From JAVBLG01 sp031553655 (lineage in GTDB: Bacteria > Desulfobacterota > Desulfovibrionia > Desulfovibrionales > Desulfovibrionaceae), in assembly GCA_031553655.1 (NCBI GenBank), contig JAVBLG010000059.1:1-13443 (forward strand): 13,443 nt of DNA, read 5' to 3'. The position numbers were made by a program, and so were the translations under genes. Below the pieces are notes generated by a model that searched no databases, was not told where the DNA came from, and saw only the letters and a list, made by a program, of their open reading frames with translations. This document shows positions 6,965 through 13,226 of the stretch, piece after piece (position 1 is the stretch's first letter; each line of letters starts with the position of its first letter).

Positions 6965-7177
6965 ATGAGTGAAGTTCTTTCTCCCATGGCAGGCATGGTC
7001 TTCAGCATTCCGGTCAAAATAGGCGATGCGGTCAAAGCTGGAGACGAAATCATCGTCCTGGAATCAATGAAGATGGAAATACCCGTTTTTGCGGAAGATG
7101 AAGGCGTCGTCGCCGCCATCCACGTCGCAAAGGGGACTCCGGTGGACGCCGGCAGCAAACTGTTTACACTGGGCTAA
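6965..7177 (+). CDS. Biotin carrier protein of the decarboxylase (gamma/delta-type BCCP)
   Basis: A 70-residue stand-alone biotinyl domain that ferries carboxyl-biotin from the carboxyltransferase to the membrane beta subunit. Nearly the whole chain is the lipoyl/biotinyl fold: SPMAGMVFSIPVKIGDAVKAGDEI, the biotinylation motif ESMKMEI with Lys36 as the modified residue, and the closing V-x-KGTPVDAGSKLFTLG. It lacks the usual N-terminal Ala/Pro-rich linker of GcdC/MmdC proteins, so it is about half their length. A CGGAG site precedes the start at 6965. It is the last gene of the first block; a 13-bp hairpin follows. The minimal size implies docking directly rather than by a long flexible arm. 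Confidence 0.92.
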   Translation: MSEVLSPMAGMVFSIPVKIGDAVKAGDEIIVLESMKMEIPVFAEDEGVVAAIHVAKGTPVDAGSKLFTLG

Positions 7178-7198
7178 TCTTCTTTCACCAGCCATCCC

Positions 7199-7235
7199 GT
7201 GCAGTCGGCTTCGCCTTCTTGAAAGCCGACTGCAC
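7199..7235 (+). terminator. Perfect 13-bp hairpin ending the first gene block
   Basis: GTGCAGTCGGCTT (7199-7211) and AAGCCGACTGCAC (7223-7235) pair perfectly around an 11-base loop, 21 bases after the biotin-carrier stop. No U-run follows on either strand, so it is either a weak or factor-dependent terminator or an mRNA 3'-end stabiliser. It marks the change from GC-rich metabolic genes to the AT-rich regulator block. Confidence 0.55.
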
Positions 7236-7248
7236 AGGCCCAAAACGG

Positions 7249-7277
7249 TTTACACCAAATTATGATTATCTTATACA
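7249..7277 (+). promoter_or_regulatory. Sigma-70-type promoter for the regulator block
   Basis: TTTACA (7249-7254), a 17-base spacer, then TATACA (7272-7277) give a good housekeeping promoter, with transcription expected to begin near 7284, about 40 bases before the HxlR start. It lies directly after the hairpin closing the preceding block, so the regulators can be expressed independently. Confidence 0.55.
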
Positions 7278-7300
7278 TGAGCTAGAAATATTATGACTAT
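7260..7300 (+). promoter_or_regulatory. Direct repeats TTATGANTAT over the regulator promoter
   Basis: TTATGATTAT (7260-7269) and TTATGACTAT (7291-7300) match at nine of ten bases and start 31 bases apart, about three helical turns. One lies in the promoter spacer and the other just past the likely start site, a layout that suits autorepression by the HxlR protein encoded next. AT-rich context makes chance similarity possible. Confidence 0.3.
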
Positions 7301-7321
7301 TTAATTTCGGAGCACATTGCA

Positions 7322-7729
7322 ATGCATAATAACTGTATTGATAGAGATGCTTGTCACGAAGATTTATGCCATCTTTCACAAATATGTCTCCTTTTACGAT
7401 CAAAATGGTTTATAAGAGTTCTTGAAATTTTACATGACAATGGTGAATCAAGGTTCAGCATTATACATAAAGCACTTCCAGGCATATCAAAAAAAATGTT
7501 GTCAAGCACATTACAGAATCTTGAAAGAAATGGAATAACGACAAGACTTGTACAAATGGGATACCCGCCTAATGTAACGTATAAAATATCCAGTCGAGGC
7601 GAATCATTGTATGTCGCTCTTCAGCCTCTTATAGAATGGAGTGAAAAAAATTCTAACCAAATGCAAGAAGAAGCTGTAATATTTGATGAATTATTTGACA
7701 GCATAAATCGAACACCATGGCAGCGATAA
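7322..7729 (+). CDS. HxlR-family winged-helix transcriptional regulator
   Basis: 135 residues with the family pattern: LLLRSKWFIRVLEILHDNG, SRFSIIHKALPGISKKMLSSTL (DNA-binding helices, about 42-64), QNLERNGITTRLV (wing), YKISSRGESL and the LIEWSEKN dimer helix. The start at 7322 follows CGGAG at nine bases. HxlR proteins are dimeric repressors or activators, often answering metabolites or electrophiles. Unusually, residues 1-22 hold four cysteines (C5, C11, C16, C22) and H12 and H17; family redox sensors use a single N-terminal cysteine. It opens an AT-rich block with the Crp-type regulator 28 bases downstream, and probably controls the surrounding catabolic genes. Base composition unlike its neighbours suggests separate acquisition. 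Confidence 0.9.
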   Translation: MHNNCIDRDACHEDLCHLSQICLLLRSKWFIRVLEILHDNGESRFSIIHKALPGISKKMLSSTLQNLERNGITTRLVQMGYPPNVTYKISSRGESLYVALQPLIEWSEKNSNQMQEEAVIFDELFDSINRTPWQR

Positions 7730-7757
7730 TATAATTATTATTTGCAAGGAATCCATT

Positions 7758-8447
7758 ATGAACAAAATTTTAATGACCCCAAATAATGGAAATATCCCCT
7801 GGCTTCTTGGCGAAATTCACCCACGCATGCGAGAAGTTTTGCATTTTGGCAAAGAGATTATATGGGAAAAAAATACAGTAGTACACGAGCCTGGACGCTT
7901 TTTTCAGGCAGTATACTTCCTTCTGGATGGTTTGCTTTCTGTTTCTGCTGTAAAAAAAGACGGAAAAAGGCACCCTCTTTGGATTATGTGCCCTGGAAAT
8001 CTTCTTGGGGAAAATGCCTTATTATTACGCAAGCCATCTCAACGTTATATTGAAACATTGAAAGAATGCAGGGTCGTAGAATTTAGCCGCGAAATATTAT
8101 GTGAAAAAATCATTCCCGAATTTCCTGAAATAGGTTTGGCCATTATGGAAAATATGGCTATAAAATCATACATTTCTATGCATCGTTTCGAAGAGATGTA
8201 TTTGCCGCTCAATGTCCGTATCGCTATGTTCTTATATATTTGCACCTGTGAAAATTGCCAAGATAGATCCCCTTCAATGATTCTGACCAAAGTGCTTCTT
8301 GTCGAAGTTTTTAAAGTCAAGATGGCGGCCATTTCTTTAGTTCTCAACAAACTGGCCAAAGAAGGCGTACTGGATATCCAGGATCAGGAAATAACGGTTT
8401 TAAACAGAAACGCCTTGGAAAAATATGCTTTCAAAAAGCTGAATTAG
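7758..8447 (+). CDS. Crp/Fnr-family transcriptional regulator
   Basis: 229 residues, typical size. The N-terminal effector domain (about 20-130) has the cyclic-nucleotide-binding-like barrel: VVHEPGRFFQAVYFLLDGLLSVSAVKKDGKR in outline, then PGNLLGENALL (79-89). A long dimer helix follows and a degenerate C-terminal helix-turn-helix (about 172-210, ending LNKLAKEGVLDIQDQEITV). The N-terminal cysteines of FNR are absent, so it is not an FNR oxygen sensor; the CTCENC cluster (162-167) after the dimer helix is unusual. The phosphate-binding Arg-Ser of true CRP is not seen, so cAMP is unlikely; an organic ligand, as in CprK-type members, is plausible. A strong AAGGA site precedes ATG 7758. It forms an operon with HxlR upstream and MFS 13 bases downstream. 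Confidence 0.88.
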   Translation: MNKILMTPNNGNIPWLLGEIHPRMREVLHFGKEIIWEKNTVVHEPGRFFQAVYFLLDGLLSVSAVKKDGKRHPLWIMCPGNLLGENALLLRKPSQRYIETLKECRVVEFSREILCEKIIPEFPEIGLAIMENMAIKSYISMHRFEEMYLPLNVRIAMFLYICTCENCQDRSPSMILTKVLLVEVFKVKMAAISLVLNKLAKEGVLDIQDQEITVLNRNALEKYAFKKLN

Positions 8448-8460
8448 CCGGAAAATCGAC

Positions 8461-9612
8461 ATGTTCAAATCTCGTGTTCTGCTTGTCGTCTCGGGGCATT
8501 TCATTCACGACTGTTACATCGGATTTTTACCGATATTTATCCCCTTGTTGGTTCAGAGCCACGGTCTGTCCATGACCATGGCCGGCTTGTTTATCGTGTG
8601 TTATCGGATGCCCACAGTTTTTTCTATTCCTCTGGGCTATTTGAACGACCGAAAAAACATGTGCCTGCCCTTTGTTCTTGCGCCGGGGATAGTGGCGGTC
8701 ATCCTCAGTTCTTTCGCCATGCTGGACTCGCTGCCCTTGGCGTATACGGCTATGGTCGCGGCAGGCCTGTGTTCGTGCGTCTACCATTTGGTTGGACCGG
8801 CCCTGCTCAGCCAGAAATCGCAAAGGCACACTTTGGGCAAGTATATGGGCTTATGGATGCTCTGCGGCGAGGCTTCGCGCTTTGTGGCGCCGATCCTTGG
8901 CGCATTGGCCGTGGGCTGGTGGGGATTTGGCCAGAGCGTGTGGCCTTTTGTGTATGTGGGGCTGGCCTGTTCGGCGGTACTGTTTTGGGGCTTGCGCGGG
9001 GCCAGCACGCTCACAAAGGCCGCCCGCAAGCCTTCCATGCGTGAATCATTGCATATTTGCCTTCCCGTGGTTCTTCCTCTTCTGCCTGTAATTATCGCCC
9101 AGGGCTTTCTGGGACCCGCTTTGTTCGCCTATTTGCCGTCGTTTCTCGTTTTCCAGGGGCACACATTGGTGCAGGGCGGCTCGGGCCTGGGGCTGTTTGA
9201 GGCCTGCGGCCTGTGCGGCGCATTTCTGGGGGGAGCGGCCAGCGACAAATTCGGCCGCCGCGCCTTGCTGCGCGCATGCTACGGCGCAAGTATCGTTCTG
9301 TTGCCGGCGCTGCTCTATGCGCAAAGCATTTTTCTCTATATTATGCTGGCATTTTTAGGATTTTTTTCCCTTATGAGCGCCCCTGTGGTTATGGCCACCA
9401 TTATGCAAAATATTCCGGAAGAGTTCCGCGGTATAGGCAACGGCATTTATATGTGCGCCAATTTCGTATGCGCCTCGCTGGGAATTTTTTGTTACGGCCT
9501 TCTTATAGACTGGGTCGGATTTTCTGGCGCTTTCGCTACTTCCGCCGCACTGGGGCTGTGCTGTTTGTTCTTCATACAGCGTATCAAGGAAGCTCCGGCT
9601 GCTAAACTATAA
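8461..9612 (+). CDS. MFS transporter, fosmidomycin-resistance (Fsr)-like
   Basis: 383 residues with about twelve hydrophobic helices, as for a standard major facilitator. Helix 1 reads GHFIHDCYIGFLPIFIPLLV, matching the H-x-x-x-D-x-x-x-G-x-x-P start of the Fsr-like branch. The loop after helix 2 has GYLNDRK, and the second half has ASDKFGRRALL, the symmetrical GX2D-like loop. The start at 8461 is 13 bases after the Crp-type gene with only a weak GGAAAA ribosome site, so translation may be coupled. GC content rises again along this gene. The role could be uptake of the pathway substrate, replacing or complementing the damaged TRAP permease, or export of an acidic end product; the sequence does not decide. 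Confidence 0.88.
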   Translation: MFKSRVLLVVSGHFIHDCYIGFLPIFIPLLVQSHGLSMTMAGLFIVCYRMPTVFSIPLGYLNDRKNMCLPFVLAPGIVAVILSSFAMLDSLPLAYTAMVAAGLCSCVYHLVGPALLSQKSQRHTLGKYMGLWMLCGEASRFVAPILGALAVGWWGFGQSVWPFVYVGLACSAVLFWGLRGASTLTKAARKPSMRESLHICLPVVLPLLPVIIAQGFLGPALFAYLPSFLVFQGHTLVQGGSGLGLFEACGLCGAFLGGAASDKFGRRALLRACYGASIVLLPALLYAQSIFLYIMLAFLGFFSLMSAPVVMATIMQNIPEEFRGIGNGIYMCANFVCASLGIFCYGLLIDWVGFSGAFATSAALGLCCLFFIQRIKEAPAAKL

Positions 9613-9628
9613 CTCTTGTGCATATTCT

Positions 9629-9644
9629 GTGAAACCGCGTTCAC
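9629..9644. promoter_or_regulatory. Candidate operator GTGAA-N6-TTCAC
   Basis: Perfect 5-bp arms (9629-9633 and 9640-9644) around six bases, the same 5-6-5 geometry as a Crp-family site (TGTGA-N6-TCACA) shifted by one base. It ends two bases before the AGGAGG ribosome site of the crotonase gene. The Crp-type protein encoded 1.2 kb upstream is the natural candidate to bind. Confidence 0.3.
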
Positions 9645-9659
9645 CAGGAGGCTATTGCC

Positions 9660-10412
9660 ATGGATACCTGTATTCTTTTTGAAACACGTGAAGCCGTAGC
9701 GCATATCACGCTGAACCGCCCCGCCAAATTGAATGCGTTGAACATGCAAATGCTGCGGGAGTTGGATGTCGCTCTGGATGCAATTGAAGCCGCTTCGGAT
9801 GTCCGGGTCATTTTGCTGAAAGGAAGCGGCGAGAAGGCGTTTGCGGCGGGGGCCGACATCAACGAAATGGCCGCTTTCACGCCGGAAGAAGCACGAGCGT
9901 TCAGCGCCTTCGGCAATGGGGTGTTTCGCCGTCTATCCGGCCTGCCCCAACCCAGCATTGCACTCATACACGGCTATGCGCTGGGAGGCGGCTGCGAGCT
10001 TGCTCAGGCTTGCGACATACGGCTGGCCGATGAAAAAGCGTGTTTCAGTCAACCCGAGGTCAGCCTGGGCATAATTCCCGGATTTGGCGGGACGCAGCGG
10101 CTGTTGCAGTTGGTCGGGCCGGGCAGGGCGAAAATGATGTTGTTTTCCGGCTCCAGAATAGACGCGGCAACCGCGCTCAACTGGGGTTTGGTGGACAAAG
10201 TGCTGCCTGCCGATCGTCTCGAAAATGAGGGGCTCGTCCTGGCCCATAGCATCGCCGCCAATGCGCCTTATGCGGTGTCGCAATGCAAACGAAGCCTGAC
10301 CTCCGGCCAGGAATACGGGCTTGATACGAGACTGTCGCACGAAGCCATGGCGTTCGCGCTGTGTTTCGGGCATCCCGAGCAAAAACAGCGGATGCGGATG
10401 GATAAAAAATAA
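9660..10412 (+). CDS. Enoyl-CoA hydratase (crotonase)
   Basis: 250 residues of the crotonase family; expected reaction crotonyl-CoA plus water to 3-hydroxybutyryl-CoA. LNRPAKLNALN (18-28) and FAAGADINEM (61-70, oxyanion-hole region) are followed by HGYALGGGCELAQACDI, with Glu113, and FSQPEVSLGIIPGFGGTQRL, with Glu133. These two glutamates sit 20 apart as do Glu144 and Glu164 of the mammalian enzyme, so a true hydratase is well supported. The start at 9660 follows a perfect AGGAGG. The C-terminus ends at EQKQRMRMDKK, about ten residues shorter than usual; the trimmed part is not catalytic. HBDH follows after 29 bases, so both act in series. Confidence 0.93.
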   Translation: MDTCILFETREAVAHITLNRPAKLNALNMQMLRELDVALDAIEAASDVRVILLKGSGEKAFAAGADINEMAAFTPEEARAFSAFGNGVFRRLSGLPQPSIALIHGYALGGGCELAQACDIRLADEKACFSQPEVSLGIIPGFGGTQRLLQLVGPGRAKMMLFSGSRIDAATALNWGLVDKVLPADRLENEGLVLAHSIAANAPYAVSQCKRSLTSGQEYGLDTRLSHEAMAFALCFGHPEQKQRMRMDKK

Positions 10413-10441
10413 TTTTTTCATACTGCCGGGAGAATTCACAG

Positions 10442-11296
10442 ATGACAGAAATCATGGTGATCGGTGCGGGCGTTATGGGGCAGGGCATCGCTCAGACGGC
10501 CCTTGTGAAGGGAATCGCGGTACACCTTCACGACGTGAACGCCGGGGCGCTGCAACGGGGGATGCAAGGCATTGCCGACTCTCTGAAAACACTGGCCCGG
10601 AAAGGTAAAATCGAACAGACGGAAGCCGATGCCTGCATGCAACGCCTGCACGCGGCGGCAACCCCTGCGGATGCCGGCCATTGCCGTTTTGTGATTGAAG
10701 CCGCCGTGGAACAGATTGACGTAAAAAAGAAAATCTTCGCCGGCCTGGACGAGTGTATGGAAAAAGAGTGCATTCTGGCCAGCAATACGTCCGGTCTGAG
10801 CATCACGGCGATGGCGGCCGTCACCGGACGTCCGGATAAGGTCATCGGCCTGCATTTTTTCAACCCGGTTCCTGTTATGCCGCTGGTGGAAATCATCAAG
10901 GGCAGTTTCACCTCCGAGACCACATATGAGGCAAGCCTGGCGCTGTGCTCTCACCTCGGCAAAACCGCGGTGACGGTCAATGAGGCTCCGGGCTTTGTGG
11001 TCAATCGCCTGCTGGTCCCCATGATCAACGAGGCCGTATTTATCCTGAGCGAAGGCGTGGCCGGCGCCGAAGACATCGACAAGGCCATGTGCCTGGGAGC
11101 GAACCACAAGATAGGTCCCCTGGCGTTAGCGGACCTTATCGGCTTGGACGTATGTCTGGCCATCATGGAACAGCTTCATCGGAATTTGGGCGAAGATAAA
11201 TACCGCCCCGCGCCATTGTTGCGCAAAATGGTGCAGGCGGGCCGCCTGGGACGCAAAAGCGGAGGGGGATTCTTTCCGGTTTTTTCGCCCGGTTGA
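10442..11296 (+). CDS. hbd: 3-hydroxybutyryl-CoA dehydrogenase
   Basis: 284 residues, the usual size for the bacterial single-function enzyme that oxidises 3-hydroxybutyryl-CoA with NAD(P)+ to acetoacetyl-CoA, or the reverse in butyrate formation. The N-terminal Rossmann fold opens with VIGAGVMGQGIAQ (6-18) and has a charged Asp (HLHDVN) at the end of strand 2, favouring NAD+. Catalytic residues are at the classical numbers: Ser117 in SNTSGLS, His138 in GLHFFNPVPVMPLVEI and Asn188 in APGFVVNRLL. The C-terminal helical domain has GPLALADLIGLDVCL and ends GRKSGGGFFPVFSPG. GGGAGAA precedes ATG 10442. It follows crotonase directly. The symbol reflects family recognition; no thiolase is present in the window to finish the route. 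Confidence 0.93.
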   Translation: MTEIMVIGAGVMGQGIAQTALVKGIAVHLHDVNAGALQRGMQGIADSLKTLARKGKIEQTEADACMQRLHAAATPADAGHCRFVIEAAVEQIDVKKKIFAGLDECMEKECILASNTSGLSITAMAAVTGRPDKVIGLHFFNPVPVMPLVEIIKGSFTSETTYEASLALCSHLGKTAVTVNEAPGFVVNRLLVPMINEAVFILSEGVAGAEDIDKAMCLGANHKIGPLALADLIGLDVCLAIMEQLHRNLGEDKYRPAPLLRKMVQAGRLGRKSGGGFFPVFSPG

Positions 11297-11338
11297 CGCT
11301 GATTTTCATTCCAATTTTTTACAGCGGCTTCAAATATC

Positions 11339-11392
11339 TCGTCACGGCGGCGGCCAAGGCCCCGTCATAAGCGGCAGGATCGTCACGGCGGC
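11339..11392. repeat. Pair of 13-bp direct repeats TCGTCACGGCGGC
   Basis: The same 13 bases occur at 11339-11351 and 11380-11392, in the 134-base gap between the dehydrogenase and gamma genes. No gene is evident there. The repeat may be a small duplication or a paired protein-binding site. Confidence 0.4.
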
Positions 11393-11430
11393 CATTATCG
11401 CGCGCGAAATGTCCACCCGAAGGAGTGCAT

Positions 11431-11595
11431 ATGTTGTTGGAAGGACTTATCCTCATGGTTGAAGGCATGGGCATGGTATTTCTTTTCTTGGCGCTTATGG
11501 TGGTGAGCACACACTATAGCAGCGCCTTTATCCGTCGCATGGAAGCAAAAAGAACAGACAAAGCGGCAGAAAAAACATCTCCGTCGCCGAATTAG
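11431..11595 (+). CDS. Sodium-pump decarboxylase gamma subunit (OadG-like), 54 residues
   Basis: A very short gene: ATG 11431 preceded by GAAGGAG (11419-11425), stop TAG 11593-11595. The protein opens MLLEGLILMVEGMGMVFLFL, matching the OadG_gamma hallmark (GL-x-LM-x-x-GMGMVFxFL) with one membrane helix at about 6-26, then a short charged cytoplasmic tail rich in Lys, Arg and Glu and ending TSPSPN. In the oxaloacetate, methylmalonyl-CoA and glutaconyl-CoA decarboxylases this subunit anchors the soluble parts to the beta subunit. It is shorter than typical OadG (about 80) and lacks the long proline-rich, zinc-binding tail. It sits 134 bases after the dehydrogenase and 162 before the beta gene, which strongly supports it. 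Confidence 0.85.
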   Translation: MLLEGLILMVEGMGMVFLFLALMVVSTHYSSAFIRRMEAKRTDKAAEKTSPSPN

Positions 11596-11619
11596 AGCAA
11601 TTTCTTTTTGAAATTGCTC
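11595..11619. other. 10-bp hairpin with T5 loop overlapping the gamma stop codon
   Basis: GAGCAATTTC (11595-11604) and GAAATTGCTC (11610-11619) pair perfectly around TTTTT. The left arm begins with the last base of the gamma stop codon. No U-run follows, so it is more likely an mRNA-processing or attenuation structure between gamma and beta than a full terminator. A short direct repeat CGCGAAGCG follows at about 11628-11651. Confidence 0.45.
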
Positions 11620-11655
11620 GGCAGTCGCGAAGCGGATGCCCGCGAAGCGTGTCGT

Positions 11656-11684
11656 TTATCCTTGTGATCTCGCATTGTTATACA
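11656..11684 (+). promoter_or_regulatory. Possible extended -10 promoter for the beta subunit gene
   Basis: TATACA (11679-11684) is preceded by the extended -10 element TG-T (11676-11678). At 17 bases spacing lies a weak -35, TTATCC (11656-11661). The -10 hexamer equals that of the regulator-block promoter. It would allow the beta gene to be expressed separately from the crotonase block; the sequence alone is not decisive. Confidence 0.35.
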
Positions 11685-11757
11685 CTGAAACCTATACCGT
11701 TATGAAACTTTCATTGCCTAATCTCAAATTTGAAATGCTGTAAGAGGTAGGGTTGCC

Positions 11758-13017
11758 ATGTCTCGTATATTGCGCATCTTTTTGTGTTGCCTGGTCGCGG
11801 GGGGCGCTACCCTCGCCCTGTGCGCGTTGCCGGTTTCCGCTTTTGCGGATGACGGGATAAAGTCTTTTTCTCAATCCGTGGCTGAACTGGGAATGGTAAC
11901 AGGAATATACGGCTTTACAACGCAGGACGGCCTGGGCAATTTGTTCATGATCCTGGTGAGCCTGATCTTGATTTATCTTGCCATTGCCAAGGGCTTTGAA
12001 CCACTGCTGCTTTTGCCCATAGGTTTCGGCGGGTTGTTGTGCAATATCCCATTCGGGGGCATTGGCGATGCTCCAATGGGTTTTTTGTATCTTATTTATA
12101 GTTTCGGCATCAGCACAGGCTTGTTTCCTTTGCTCATATTTATGGGCGTAGGGGCCATGATAGATTTCGGCCCGCTCATTGCCAATCCACGCACGGCTTT
12201 TCTGGGAGGCGCCGCTCAACTCGGAATTTTCGCTGCGTTGCTGGGGGCGCTGCTCATCTCCAAGTTTATTCCCGGCATTGACTTCAGCATACGGGATGCC
12301 GCCAGTATCGGCATCATAGGCGGAGCGGATGGCCCCACGGCCATTTTTCTCACCTCTCGCCTTTCTCCGGACCTGCTGGGCTCAATTGCCGTTGCGGCTT
12401 ATTCTTATATGGCCCTGGTTCCCATTATTCAGCCGCCCATTATGCGGCTTCTCACCACCCCTGAAGAACGCCGCATCACCATGCGTCAACTGCGCCCGGT
12501 ATCGCAGTTGGAAAAAGTTATTTTCCCGCTGACGGTGCTGTTGCTGTGCGCACTGCTGCTGCCCTCGGCGGCGCCGCTCATCGGAGCTCTGTGCTTCGGC
12601 AACTTGGCCCGGGAATGCGCGGTGGTGCCCCGCCTTTCGGACACCATGCAAAACGCCCTTATCAACATTGTGACCATTCTGCTGGGCTTGGCCGTGGGGT
12701 CCAAGCTTTCAGCCGCCACGTTCCTCACGGCGCGGACCTTGGGCATCCTCTTTCTCGGGTTGATGGCCTTTGCTGTGGCCACGGCCGGAGGGGTTCTATT
12801 TGCCAAGTTCATGAATCTTTTCCTGAAAGAACCGATCAACCCGCTTATCGGCGCGGCAGGGGTCTCGGCCGTGCCCATGTCGGCGCGAGTGGTCCACAAA
12901 GTAGGACAGGAGTGCAACCGCCACAATTACTTGCTTATGCACGCGATGGGGCCCAACGTGTCAGGAGTCATCGGTTCGGCGGTGGCTGCGGGGGCGTTGC
13001 TGGCGTTGTGCGGTTAA
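11758..13017 (+). CDS. Na+-translocating acyl-CoA decarboxylase beta subunit (OadB/GcdB/MmdB-like)
   Basis: 419 residues. This membrane subunit decarboxylates carboxyl-biotin and couples it to Na+ export. Family blocks are clear: ILVSLILIYLAIAKGFEPLL followed by LPIGFGGLLCNIP, FMGVGAMIDFGPLIANP, SIGIIGGADGPTAIFLTS with Asp191 (equivalent to the essential Asp203 of Klebsiella OadB), EKVIFPLTVLLLCALLLPSA, and near the end NPLIGAAGVSAVPMSARVVHKVGQ in outline and MGPNVSGVIGSAVAAG with Asn400. About ten membrane helices are expected. Residues 1-30 are a signal-peptide-like extension (hydrophobic core, SAFA cleavage site) absent from the ~375-residue GcdB/MmdB proteins. AGAGGTAGGG precedes ATG 11758. 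With gamma, biotin carrier and alpha it completes the pump, although the alpha gene lies 4.8 kb away. Confidence 0.92.
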   Translation: MSRILRIFLCCLVAGGATLALCALPVSAFADDGIKSFSQSVAELGMVTGIYGFTTQDGLGNLFMILVSLILIYLAIAKGFEPLLLLPIGFGGLLCNIPFGGIGDAPMGFLYLIYSFGISTGLFPLLIFMGVGAMIDFGPLIANPRTAFLGGAAQLGIFAALLGALLISKFIPGIDFSIRDAASIGIIGGADGPTAIFLTSRLSPDLLGSIAVAAYSYMALVPIIQPPIMRLLTTPEERRITMRQLRPVSQLEKVIFPLTVLLLCALLLPSAAPLIGALCFGNLARECAVVPRLSDTMQNALINIVTILLGLAVGSKLSAATFLTARTLGILFLGLMAFAVATAGGVLFAKFMNLFLKEPINPLIGAAGVSAVPMSARVVHKVGQECNRHNYLLMHAMGPNVSGVIGSAVAAGALLALCG

Positions 13018-13226
13018 ACCGCGCCCGCGGGAAATATGTATGCTGCCCGGTCTGGTGCGTCTTGCGCCTGTTGCGGCCGTACGGGGCGTACCGTGCGCCG
13101 CAGCCAACGGCAAAAATGAAGGGCATCGCCCGGGGTATCGGGGCGCGGGGCAATTGCTGCTTCAAATAGGGCAAGAGATATTGCAAGTATGGCGCGAGGA
13201 CAACCTGTCCGCACCTTGACCCCGGA
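13018..13226. other. Intergenic region at the right island boundary
   Basis: No gene is seen between the beta-subunit stop and the convergent minus-strand gene end. It is GC-rich with a weak imperfect hairpin (GCGGC 13073-13077 with GCCGC 13097-13101) and no T-tract terminator for either strand, unlike the left side, where the minus-strand gene's presumed terminator survives at 120-141. Confidence 0.4.

Noticed and set aside
5372..7177. ATP-dependent acyl-CoA carboxylase (propionyl-CoA carboxylase type)
   Set aside because: No biotin carboxylase gene is present, the carrier is a tiny stand-alone domain, and OadG- and OadB-type membrane subunits are encoded in the same island.
10385..10440. 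Frameshift truncating the crotonase C-terminus
   Set aside because: Neither alternative frame restores a family-like ending, the catalytic residues are all upstream, and the next gene's ribosome site follows directly, so it is a naturally short tail.
13014..13214. Small minus-strand frames between the beta subunit and the right repeat
   Set aside because: They have no ribosome site or domain, biased Arg/Pro composition, and lie downstream of the minus-strand gene's stop.
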